Positions 1 through 7,934 of a DNA stretch of 64,000 bases are shown here, in pieces. The position numbers were made by a program, and so were the translations under genes. This DNA comes from an uncultured Oscillospiraceae bacterium. GTDB taxonomy: Bacteria; Bacillota; Clostridia; Oscillospirales; Acutalibacteraceae. The notes below the pieces were generated by a model. The model did no database searches. It worked only from the letters and a program-made list of their open reading frames with translations, and was not told the DNA's origin. Location: NCBI GenBank assembly GCA_900549775.1, contig URPR01000005.1, positions 11,212 to 75,211 of the forward strand, in the 5' to 3' direction. The first letter of the stretch is position 1; the number at the start of each line of letters is the position of its first letter.

Positions 1-3000
1 AAGGAAACTCTAACTCCAAAAACTACAATTGTGCCTTCTTGTAAAAATGACGAAAAACGATCAAATGCTTTAGGGAAAACTATAACCTCAACATGTCCGC
101 TTGTATCTTCTATGTCGACAAATGCCATCATGCTATTAGTTTTAGTAGATTTTATTTTTACGCTGGATATGATAGCTAAAATTTTAACACTGTCATTATT
201 TTTTACATTATGAGAAAAAATATCAGAAATTCTAGAGTAATTTCTTTCTTTGATTAATTCATTGTATTTAGACATAGGATGCCCGGAAATATACATCCCG
301 GTTGCTTCTTTTTCCATTGTCAAAAGCTCAAACAGTTCAAATTCATCAACTTTCGGAAGGTCTAATGCACTGTTGTTATCTTCATTTTCTTTGCGAATAT
401 CGAAAAATCCGATTTGACCCTCTATGTTACTTTTTTTAGAGCTTTCAATAGCGTCTATTATATTATTGAAAGACAAAATCATTTGTTTACGGTTGGCTGT
501 TAAGTTATCAAAAGCACCCGATTTTATCAAATTTTCCACAGCTTTTTTATTTACGTCTTTGCCTGAAAGTCTTTTGCAAAAATCATAAAGGGAAGTAAAT
601 TTTCCACCATTGGTCCTTTCTGAGATTATAGACCTTACAGCACCCTTACCAAGTCCTTTGACGGCTAAAAGTCCAAATCTTATGTTTCCGTCTACTGATG
701 CGAAAAATTCTTGACTTTCATTTACAGATGGCGGCAAAATTTTTATTCCTAAACGGGTGCATTCCTCGATATACGCAGTTACTTTGTCTGTGTTGTCGAG
801 CACGCTCGTAAGCAACGAGGCCATGAACTCACTTTTATAGTGGCATTTTAAAAAGGCAGTTTGGTAGGCCACAAATGCGTAAGCTGCAGCATGAGATTTA
901 TTGAATGCATATGAGGCAAAGCTTTCCATTTCGGAATAAATCTTAGAAGCAACTTTTTCGTCAATACCGCGATGTATACACCCTTCTACAACAATTTTTC
1001 CATTTTCGTCTTTCAAGCCGTTTATAAAAATCTGATGTTCTCGTTCCATAACGTCGGCTTTTTTCTTTGACATTGCCCTTCTTACAATGTCGGCCCTACC
1101 AAGAGAAAATCCGGCCAAAGTTCTAAAAATCTGCATAACCTGTTCTTGATAAACTATACACCCATAAGTAACGTCCAATATTTCCTTGAGCGCCGGGTGA
1201 GCGTATTTTATTTTTTCAGGGTTATGCCTGTTTTCTATATACTTAGGTATGGAGCTCATAGGACCCGGTCGGTAAAGAGAAATAACCGCAATTAAATCTT
1301 CGATATTTTCAGGTTTCAGCTGCATAAGCACATTTTTCATTCCGGCTGATTCAAACTGAAACACGCCTTCTGTATCGCCCTTTGAAATCATCTTGAAAAC
1401 AGACTTATCTTCAGTATCGATATTTTCGATTTTAAAATCAGGATGCTTTTGGCGGATAAGCTTTTCCGTGTCGCTGATAACTGTGAGAGTACGAAGTCCT
1501 AAAAAGTCCATTTTCAAAAGTCCAAGCTCATCGAGAGTAGTCATGGTATATTGAGTCACGACGGAATCATCGTTTTTGGCAAGAGGGACATAGTCACTAA
1601 CGGGATTTTCGGTTATAACTACGCCGGCAGCATGCGTCGAAGAATGCCTTGGCATTCCTTCTAATTTCCTTGCTGTATCTATTAGCTCTTTAACTTCGGG
1701 GTCTTGATTATATTTCGAGTTGAGTTCTGTTGAAGATTTTAATGCTTTTTCAATTGTTATATAAAGTTCATTTGGAATTAATTTTGAGATAGAGTCAACC
1801 TTCGAGTACGGCATGTTCAACGCTCTTCCAACGTCTTTTATTGCGGCTCTGGCGGCCATTGTACCAAATGTTATTATTTGAGCAACGTGATCGTCTCCGT
1901 ATTTTTTTATTACGTAGTCAATTACTTCTCCACGGCGAGCGTAACAGAAGTCAATGTCAAAATCCGGCATGCTTACTCTTTCCGGGTTCAAAAAACGCTC
2001 AAAAAGTAAATTGTACTTTATAGGATCTATGCCGGTTATGCCGATGCAATACGCACATAAGCTTCCTGCACCGGAACCTCTTCCCGGGCCTACGCTAATT
2101 CCTACACTTTTTGCGTACCGTATGAAGTCATGCACAATTAAAAAATAATCTACATATCCCATTTGGTTTATAATGGAAAGCTCGTATTCTAAGCGTTCCA
2201 CAAGCTTTTGTGCAGGAGAAGCTCCGTAATGCAAATATAAGCCATCGTAGCATTGTTTTTTGAAGTACTCGTAATGATCCATGTTATCAGGCACGTCAAA
2301 ATGAGGCAATTTAGTCTCTCCGAACGTAAATTCTACATTGCACCTGTCAGCTATTTTTACAGTGTTTTCATACGCTTCAGGGAGGTGAGGAAAGAGCTCC
2401 TTCATTTCCGCTTCATTTTTTACATAAAACTCATTTGTCTGAAATTCCATCTTGTTTTCATCGTCTATAGTATGGTTTGTCTGTATGCAGAGCAGAATTT
2501 CGTGCATACGGTTGTCTTCTTTGCTTATATAATGACAGTCATTTGTAACGACTAGTGGAGTTCCGGTATCTCTTGCTAAGTCAATTATATGCGGGTTAAC
2601 GAGTTTTTGCTCTTCGATACCATGATCTTGCAGTTCGAGATAAAAATTTTCTTCTCCAAATATGTCTTTGTACTTATGCACAATTTTTTTGGCAAGGTCA
2701 TAATCTTTAGACAATAAGGCCCTTGGCACTTCTCCGGCAAGGCAAGCTGAAAGTGCAATTAATCCTTCACTGTGATTTCTAAGGAGTTCCTCGTCCACTC
2801 TAGGCTTGGTGTAAAAGCCGTCAATAAATGAACTTGAAACTATTTTTATTAAGTTTTCATAACCCGTATTATTTTCACACAAAAGCACCAAATGATATCT
2901 TTGTGAATCAAATTCACGAGTTTTATCAAACCTAGAGCGAGGAGCAACATAAACTTCGCAGCCAATGATAGGTTTTATATTATTTTTTTTAGCTTCTTTG

Positions 3001-3152
3001 TAAAAGTCCATCACACCATACATAACGCCGTGGTCTGTGATAGCTACAGCTTTTTGTTCTGAGTCTTTTACATGTTTTATTAATTCTTTTATTTTGCAAG
3101 CACCATCAAGCAGACTGTACTCGCTGTGCAGGTGCAAATGAACAAAGCCCAT
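1..3152 (-). CDS. dnaE: DNA polymerase III subunit alpha DnaE (3' end beyond window)
   Basis: Replicative DNA polymerase III alpha subunit, polymerising dNTPs at the replication fork. About 1050 codons are visible and the reading frame leaves the window at base 1, so the C-terminus is missing. The protein opens MGFVHLHLHSEYSLLDG, the start of the PHP domain, with ITDHGVMYG shortly after. The C-family polymerase core follows, with PDFDIDF carrying catalytic aspartates, KMDFLGLRTL, and RHSSTHAAGVVI. Near the window edge an OB-fold-like stretch reads TIVVFGVRVS. The start ATG at 3152 follows TAGGAGGG. The family is usually about 1150 residues, so roughly 90% is present. The assignment to DnaE rather than PolC rests on the N-terminal PHP domain and the absence of an inserted exonuclease domain. 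Confidence 0.96.
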   Translation of the reverse strand, partial: MGFVHLHLHSEYSLLDGACKIKELIKHVKDSEQKAVAITDHGVMYGVMDFYKEAKKNNIKPIIGCEVYVAPRSRFDKTREFDSQRYHLVLLCENNTGYENLIKIVSSSFIDGFYTKPRVDEELLRNHSEGLIALSACLAGEVPRALLSKDYDLAKKIVHKYKDIFGEENFYLELQDHGIEEQKLVNPHIIDLARDTGTPLVVTNDCHYISKEDNRMHEILLCIQTNHTIDDENKMEFQTNEFYVKNEAEMKELFPHLPEAYENTVKIADRCNVEFTFGETKLPHFDVPDNMDHYEYFKKQCYDGLYLHYGASPAQKLVERLEYELSIINQMGYVDYFLIVHDFIRYAKSVGISVGPGRGSGAGSLCAYCIGITGIDPIKYNLLFERFLNPERVSMPDFDIDFCYARRGEVIDYVIKKYGDDHVAQIITFGTMAARAAIKDVGRALNMPYSKVDSISKLIPNELYITIEKALKSSTELNSKYNQDPEVKELIDTARKLEGMPRHSSTHAAGVVITENPVSDYVPLAKNDDSVVTQYTMTTLDELGLLKMDFLGLRTLTVISDTEKLIRQKHPDFKIENIDTEDKSVFKMISKGDTEGVFQFESAGMKNVLMQLKPENIEDLIAVISLYRPGPMSSIPKYIENRHNPEKIKYAHPALKEILDVTYGCIVYQEQVMQIFRTLAGFSLGRADIVRRAMSKKKADVMEREHQIFINGLKDENGKIVVEGCIHRGIDEKVASKIYSEMESFASYAFNKSHAAAYAFVAYQTAFLKCHYKSEFMASLLTSVLDNTDKVTAYIEECTRLGIKILPPSVNESQEFFASVDGNIRFGLLAVKGLGKGAVRSIISERTNGGKFTSLYDFCKRLSGKDVNKKAVENLIKSGAFDNLTANRKQMILSFNNIIDAIESSKKSNIEGQIGFFDIRKENEDNNSALDLPKVDEFELFELLTMEKEATGMYISGHPMSKYNELIKERNYSRISDIFSHNVKNNDSVKILAIISSVKIKSTKTNSMMAFVDIEDTSGHVEVIVFPKAFDRFSSFLQEGTIVVFGVRVS

Positions 3153-3182
3153 GAAAGCTCCCTCCTAATAGTTATTACATTT

Positions 3183-3211
3183 ATTATATATTCATAATTT
3201 ATTTTTGTCGA
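3183..3211 (-). promoter_or_regulatory. Probable sigma-A promoter for dnaE
   Basis: Read on the minus strand: -35 TCGACA (3211-3206), 17-bp spacer, -10 TATAAT (3188-3183), about 30 bp upstream of the dnaE ATG. Inferred from the consensus match only. Confidence 0.55.
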
Positions 3212-3290
3212 TAAATAAAGTTAATTTTCTAAATTTTAAAAATTATTTGCATTTATGTTGTAAAAACCGCGTGATATTTTCCTGTATAGT

Positions 3291-3318
3291 AAAAATCCCC
3301 CATATGTGGGGGATTTTT
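3291..3318. terminator. Terminator after the hydrogenase operon
   Basis: A perfect 12-bp stem, AAAAATCCCCCA with TGGGGGATTTTT, encloses a TATG loop. It carries A and T tracts on both sides, so it can act on either strand. It overlaps the hydA stop codon by two bases and lies upstream of the dnaE promoter, so it should stop hydrogenase transcription before dnaE. Confidence 0.85.
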
Positions 3319-5059
3319 AAAATCGATTTCTTTTTTTATAGCTTGTGTGTAGAATCTCATGTGCTTTATGGCTACCGGGTTCACCCAGAAAGTCCTTGTA
3401 CAGTTCTTTTATAGCGGGGTTTTCGTGAGATTTCCTCAGCGAAAGACTTCTATCCTCCTTATAAAGGGCTTCTGCTCTTAACTTATTTAAATCAGAAAAA
3501 TTTCTGACATCTGCGCTTTGTAATGGCTGACCTCCTCCGTTTACACAGCCTCCAGGACAGCACATTATTTCAATAAAATGATAATCAGCTGTACCATTTT
3601 TTATTTTATCCAAAATAACAACTGCATTTTTCAAGCCACTTACAGCAGCTACTTTTACGTTGAACCCGGCAATTTTATATACAGCTTCCTTGATACCCGC
3701 AGGTCCTCTCAACTCATGATACTCCAAATTTTCTTGACTTTTGCCAGTTAAAATATCGTTAGCAGTTCTAAGAGCGGCTTCCATTACACCACCAGTTGTG
3801 CCGAAAATAGCTCCGGCCCCTGTGGAAACACCAAGAATAGGATCAAAATCTTTATCAGGCAGCGACTGGAAGTCTATGCAAGCACTTTTTATCATTCTGG
3901 CAAGTTCTCTTGTCGTTAACGTAAAATCAGTATCTGGTACACCCGCTGCGTTTTGATCATCGCGTGTTATTTCAAATTTCTTCGCCGTACATGGCATTAT
4001 GCTAACTACCACTATACTTTTAGGGTCTATATTGTTCTTTTTTGCGTACCAGGTTTTTATTATGGCCCCTTGCATCTGTTGTGGTGACTTACAACTTGAG
4101 AGGTTTTTCAAAAGCTCTGGGTAATAGTGTTCGCAAAACTTGATCCATCCTGGTGAGCAAGACGTTATCATGGGAAGAGTTCCACCATTTTTCAGTCTAT
4201 CTATGAACTCATGCGCCTCCTCAACTATTGTCAAATCTGCACCGAAGTCCGTATCGAAAACTTTATTAAACCCTAGCCTGCGCAATGCTGCTACCATTTT
4301 TCCTTTCACGTTGGTGCCTATGGGCATATTGAAACTTTCACCTAAAGTAGCTCTAATTGACGGGGCTGTGTGGACTACAACATATTTTGATGGATCGTTT
4401 ATAGCTTCCATCACATCGTCTCCACTGTCTCTTTCTCTTAGCGCGCCTGTCGGACAGTTTACTATGCACTGCCCGCAAGATACGCACGTAACGTCGTTTA
4501 AGTCTTTATCAAAAGCACAGCCAATCTGAGTGTCAAATCCTCTATTGTTTGCACCGATGACCCCTACGTGCTGTTCTCTGCAAGCCGCTTCACATCTTCT
4601 GCATAATATACACTTGCTGTTATCGCGAATTAAATGCAAACAGCTATCATCATATCTGTAATCTGGCAATGCCCCATCGAAGTTACCTTCATCCTGAATA
4701 CCGAACTGTTTACTTAAACTTTGTAATTCGCATTCGCCGTTTCTACTGCAAGAAAGGCATGCCCGTTTGTGCGTAGAAAGCAGCAGTTCGAGTGTAGTTT
4801 TCCTAGATTTTTTTACACGTTCAGTATTTGTAAATATCTCCATGCCATCGGTTACTGGCGCTACGCAAGATGCCACTAAGTTTTTAGCTCCTTTGACTTC
4901 TACTACACAGATCCTACAAGCGCCAATTTCATTTATATCTTTTAAATAACAAAGCGTAGGAATATGAATGCCGGCATCTCTGGCAGCTTCTAAAATGGTT
5001 TGACCTTTTTTTGCAGTAACTTCAATATTATTGATTTTAATATTTACTGTATTTCCCAT
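3317..5059 (-). CDS. hydA: [FeFe]-hydrogenase catalytic subunit (HydA/HndD type)
   Basis: Catalytic subunit of a multimeric, cytoplasmic [FeFe]-hydrogenase reducing protons to H2. The 580-residue order is: N-terminal [2Fe-2S] ferredoxin-like domain (C in TLCYL, then GACRICVVEV), a His/Cys cluster region (CSRNGEC), and a 2x[4Fe-4S] ferredoxin domain (CILCRRCEAAC; CVSCGQCIVNCP). The H-cluster domain follows with motifs TSCSPGW, MPCTAKKFE and EIMCCPGGCVNGGGQP, then the small-subunit-like C-terminus. The first H-cluster motif has Ser where the textbook motif TSCCPGW has a second Cys; I believe this variant occurs in HndD-type enzymes. It is the last gene of the operon, 21 bp after the NuoF-like subunit. 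With those neighbours it most likely forms an NADH- and ferredoxin-linked bifurcating enzyme. Confidence 0.95.
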   Translation of the reverse strand: MGNTVNIKINNIEVTAKKGQTILEAARDAGIHIPTLCYLKDINEIGACRICVVEVKGAKNLVASCVAPVTDGMEIFTNTERVKKSRKTTLELLLSTHKRACLSCSRNGECELQSLSKQFGIQDEGNFDGALPDYRYDDSCLHLIRDNSKCILCRRCEAACREQHVGVIGANNRGFDTQIGCAFDKDLNDVTCVSCGQCIVNCPTGALRERDSGDDVMEAINDPSKYVVVHTAPSIRATLGESFNMPIGTNVKGKMVAALRRLGFNKVFDTDFGADLTIVEEAHEFIDRLKNGGTLPMITSCSPGWIKFCEHYYPELLKNLSSCKSPQQMQGAIIKTWYAKKNNIDPKSIVVVSIMPCTAKKFEITRDDQNAAGVPDTDFTLTTRELARMIKSACIDFQSLPDKDFDPILGVSTGAGAIFGTTGGVMEAALRTANDILTGKSQENLEYHELRGPAGIKEAVYKIAGFNVKVAAVSGLKNAVVILDKIKNGTADYHFIEIMCCPGGCVNGGGQPLQSADVRNFSDLNKLRAEALYKEDRSLSLRKSHENPAIKELYKDFLGEPGSHKAHEILHTSYKKRNRF

Positions 5060-5080
5060 TTAAACAACGATTCTCCTTTC

Positions 5081-6868
5081 TCATTCTCGAATAATGGCTT
5101 TAAATTTGCAGGTATTTAAGCAAGCTCCGCAGCGTATACATTTGTCCCAATCTATCTTGAACGGATTTTTCACAGTACCTGAAATGGCACCCACAGGGCA
5201 AATTCTAGAGCATGCTGAACAACCTTTACATTTGTCTTCCAATATAGTATACCTCAACATGGCTTTACATACTCCGGCACGGCATTTATGCTCTTTTATA
5301 TGTTCTACATATTCGTCTCGAAAATACTGCAATGTAGATAAAACTGGGTTCGGTGCTGTTTGTCCCAAGCCACATAAAGAATTTTCCTTAATGTAATGAC
5401 ATAAATTTTCCATTTTTTCAAGTTCTTTCATATCGGCTTTTCCTTCAGTAATGTCCGTTAACATTTCTAAAAGTCGCTTCGTGCCCACTCTGCAAGGAGT
5501 ACACTTACCGCAAGATTCATCTACAGTAAACTCAAGAAAAAATTTCGCTATATCGACCATACAGGTGGATTCATCCATAACTATAAGTCCGCCGGATCCC
5601 ATCATAGAGCCTATTTCGAGTAAATTATCATAGTCCATTTGTATGTCGAGGTATTTTGCGGGTATACATCCTCCGGACGGACCACCCGTTTGAGCTGCTT
5701 TAAATTTTTTATCATTGGGTATACCTCCGCCAATCTCCTCGACGATTTCTCTCAAGGTAGTGCCCATAGGAACTTCCACTAGCCCAGTTCGTCTTATTTT
5801 GCCGCCCAAAGCAAAAACTTTGGTTCCTTTAGATTTTTCAGTTCCAATCGAATTAAACCAATTAGCACCATTTAAAATTATCTGTGGGACATTTGCATAA
5901 GTTTCAACATTGTTTAAAATAGTAGGTTTACCAAATAAACCCTTCACAGCTGGGTACGGAGGTCGCGGTCGAGGCTCGCCCCTTTTGCCTTCGATAGATG
6001 TCATAAGTGCAGTTTCTTCGCCACAGACAAAGGCACCTGCTCCTAGGCGTATTTCTATGTCGAAATCGAACCCGGATGAAAAAATATTTTTCCCGAGGAG
6101 GCCATAATCATAAGCTTGTTTTATAGCAATTTTAAGTCGTCTTACTGCAACGGGATACTCGGCTCTAACGTATATAAAACCGCGCGAAGCACCGATGGCA
6201 TAACCTGCAATTGCCATAGCTTCAAGTACCACATGAGGGTCGCCTTCAAGGATGGACCTATCCATAAAAGCTCCTGGGTCACCTTCGTCGGCGTTACAGC
6301 ATACAAACTTTTGGTCTGATTTATTAGCAGCAGCTAAACTCCACTTGACGCCTGTAGGGAAACCTCCACCACCTCTGCCTCGAAGTCCTGAGTCCTTTAT
6401 GACCTTTATTACATCTTCAGGTTGCATTTCGCTCAAAATTTTAGCAAGTGCAAAGTATCCGTCCATCGCTATGTATTCATCGATACATTCCGGTGAGATG
6501 ACACCGCAGTTTTTAAGTGCAACTCGCATTTGTTTTTTGTAAAATGGAGTTTCGTTCAAAGAAATGATACTGTTGCCTTTTACGGTATCTTTATATAAAA
6601 GTTTAGTGACTACGTTACCGTTTACCAAGTGTTCACTCACAATTTCAGGTATGTTTTTTACGTCTACTCTACTATAAAAGCTACCTTCCGGGTAAACTAT
6701 CATAATAGGTCCAAGTTCGCACAGTCCGAAACATCCTGTTTTTATTACGTTTACTTCGTTTTGTATACCATGCTTTTTTATTTCTTCATCTAGTACGTCA
6801 ATTATTTGTTGGCTGCCAGAAGATGTGCAGCCTGTGCCACCACACACTAATACAGTTGAACGGTACAT
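5081..6868 (-). CDS. hydB: Hydrogenase NuoF-like subunit (HydB/HndC)
   Basis: Flavin- and NAD(H)-binding subunit of the bifurcating hydrogenase. Residues 1-95 form a thioredoxin-like [2Fe-2S] domain with C9, C14, C46 and C50 (VCGGTGC; TGCFGLC). The NuoF core contains the FMN/NADH loop GRGGGGFPTG and the NADH-site segment GAGAFVCGEETAL. The N3-type [4Fe-4S] motif is SCGKCTPCRVG. A C-terminal 2x[4Fe-4S] ferredoxin domain follows (CKGCSACSRICP; CIRCGACLNTC). Length 595 matches HydB/HndC, which have extra Fe-S domains compared with respiratory NuoF. It lies between the truncated hndB-like gene and hydA. Its start ATG at 6868 follows AAAAGGAG. Confidence 0.95.
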   Translation of the reverse strand: MYRSTVLVCGGTGCTSSGSQQIIDVLDEEIKKHGIQNEVNVIKTGCFGLCELGPIMIVYPEGSFYSRVDVKNIPEIVSEHLVNGNVVTKLLYKDTVKGNSIISLNETPFYKKQMRVALKNCGVISPECIDEYIAMDGYFALAKILSEMQPEDVIKVIKDSGLRGRGGGGFPTGVKWSLAAANKSDQKFVCCNADEGDPGAFMDRSILEGDPHVVLEAMAIAGYAIGASRGFIYVRAEYPVAVRRLKIAIKQAYDYGLLGKNIFSSGFDFDIEIRLGAGAFVCGEETALMTSIEGKRGEPRPRPPYPAVKGLFGKPTILNNVETYANVPQIILNGANWFNSIGTEKSKGTKVFALGGKIRRTGLVEVPMGTTLREIVEEIGGGIPNDKKFKAAQTGGPSGGCIPAKYLDIQMDYDNLLEIGSMMGSGGLIVMDESTCMVDIAKFFLEFTVDESCGKCTPCRVGTKRLLEMLTDITEGKADMKELEKMENLCHYIKENSLCGLGQTAPNPVLSTLQYFRDEYVEHIKEHKCRAGVCKAMLRYTILEDKCKGCSACSRICPVGAISGTVKNPFKIDWDKCIRCGACLNTCKFKAIIRE

Positions 6869-6885
6869 ATTTATTCTCCTTTTTA

Positions 6886-6999
6886 CTATTTGCTTTTTAT
6901 GTTTTGTCTTTTTGCGCTTTGATTTGAATGCTTTAAACGAATCTCTATATTAGGACGAACTTTTTCTTTGATCTTTTTAAGGTCTTCTATGCTTTTCAT
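6886..6999 (-). pseudogene. Truncated hndB-like gene (37 codons)
   Basis: A 37-codon frame, MKSIEDLKKIKEKVRPNIEI followed by a basic tail, sits exactly where hndB normally lies between the NuoE-like and NuoF-like genes. Its first 20 or so residues resemble the start of HndB proteins as I recall them. The rest of the roughly 120-residue thioredoxin-like [2Fe-2S] domain, including all its cysteines, is absent. A start ATG with an upstream AAAGGTGG remains, and the stop lies 17 bp before hydB. It is either a decayed gene or a retained micro-protein. The hydB N-terminal [2Fe-2S] domain may make the lost domain dispensable. The homology is inferred from a short N-terminus and from synteny. Confidence 0.55.
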
Positions 7000-7048
7000 G
7001 TGTGATGCCACCTTTATAAAATTTATTTTTATTCAGCTACAGTACGAT

Positions 7049-7140
7049 GAACCGACAACATCAATTTTATTGATGTTGCCGTACGGAGCGGATTGCTCCG
7101 TACGGCATAGAATTTTTATTAAAAAATTCTATGCCGGTTC
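7049..7140. repeat. Three-hairpin cloverleaf palindromic element A (92 bp)
   Basis: A closing stem GAACCG (7049-7054) with CGGTTC (7135-7140) encloses three directly abutting hairpins. These are 7056-7078 (10-bp stem, loop TTT), 7079-7105 (11-bp stem CCGTACGGAGC, loop GGATT) and 7106-7133 (12-bp stem, loop ATTA). All stems are perfect. It fills the gap between the NuoE-like gene and the hndB remnant. Its architecture and length match elements at 22064-22155 and 26662-26757, although the sequences are unrelated. It has no terminator-type T tract at its ends. Confidence 0.9.
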
Positions 7141-7154
7141 AAACAGCTTTACTT

Positions 7155-7661
7155 TTAATTTTCTCTATCTTTATATTTATTAAGGATACATTCGATGTCT
7201 TCAGGTTTGAGCCTGCCATAAACGTCATCATTTACTGTCATTACCGGAGCCAAACCGCAGGCACCTACACAGCGACAAGCCGTAAGTGAAAACAAACCAT
7301 CTTTAGTACATTCTTCTGCTTCTATTCCCAAAAGAGCGCTAACCTTTTTAAGTATTTCACCAGAGCCTTTTACATAACAAGCCGTTCCTAGGCAAACAGA
7401 TATGTTATATTTACCTTTCGGCACGAGTGAAAACTGTGAATAAAAAGTAGACACACCAAAAATTTCCTCTAAAGGGATGTTTAATTTTTCAGCTATTGTT
7501 GTTTGAACTTCCAACGGTAAATATCCATATATTTCTTGAGCTTCCTGCAAAATCGGCATAGTTGCACCGGGTTGGTCTTTATATTTTTCAATAACTTCAA
7601 ATAACTTTTGTTTTTGTTCTTCAGTGCCGGCAAATTGATTATTACTAATTTTTTTTAGCAT
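7155..7661 (-). CDS. hydC: Hydrogenase NuoE-like subunit (HydC/HndA)
   Basis: Thioredoxin-like [2Fe-2S] subunit of the HydABC/Hnd hydrogenase, passing electrons between NADH/FMN and the catalytic subunit. At 168 residues it is typical for NuoE. The N-terminal helical part includes QEIYGYLP and EIFGVSTFYSQF. The cluster-binding part has CLGTAC and then CRCVGACGLAP, giving four ligand cysteines. The ATG at 7661 was chosen because AAAGGAGAA lies just upstream; an in-frame start 18 codons earlier lacks such a site. It is the first gene of the operon. The next gene is the hndB remnant, 155 bp further on, beyond cloverleaf element A. Confidence 0.95.
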   Translation of the reverse strand: MLKKISNNQFAGTEEQKQKLFEVIEKYKDQPGATMPILQEAQEIYGYLPLEVQTTIAEKLNIPLEEIFGVSTFYSQFSLVPKGKYNISVCLGTACYVKGSGEILKKVSALLGIEAEECTKDGLFSLTACRCVGACGLAPVMTVNDDVYGRLKPEDIECILNKYKDREN

Positions 7662-7851
7662 AAAAGGTTCTCCTTTGTGAGATTGCTTTATATTCAGATA
7701 TATCATTAAGTACAATTACTTTCATTATACATTATTATTTATTTAAAATCTATATATATTAACAACAATCCAAAACTATTAAATATCACAAAAAAACATG
7801 TTACAGCGTAGTATAAATAAATGGTATATTCTGTAATGACGTGCGGAATTA

Positions 7852-7880
7852 TTGATTACCAGATCAAACTGTGGTAAAAT
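7852..7880 (+). promoter_or_regulatory. Probable sigma-A promoter for glmS
   Basis: -35 TTGATT (7852-7857), 17-bp spacer, -10 TAAAAT (7875-7880), 54 bp before the glmS start. The 273-bp gap between the divergent hydrogenase operon and glmS shows nothing else that I recognise, and no glmS ribozyme. Confidence 0.6.
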
Positions 7881-7934
7881 ATTAAATTATAACTTAACGT
7901 GCAAATAAAATGCTAAATAAACATGGAGGATTTT

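Noticed and set aside
2253..2555. 100-codon frame antisense to dnaE
   Set aside because: The opposite strand encodes continuous, motif-bearing DnaE through this stretch.
4140..4529. 129-codon frame antisense to hydA, and similar long frames antisense to hydB
   Set aside because: They lie fully within well-conserved Fe-S protein genes and have no ribosome site of their own.
7742..7934. glmS ribozyme upstream of glmS
   Set aside because: The conserved core and pseudoknot pattern of the ribozyme could not be found; only a sigma-A promoter and a plain ribosome site are visible.
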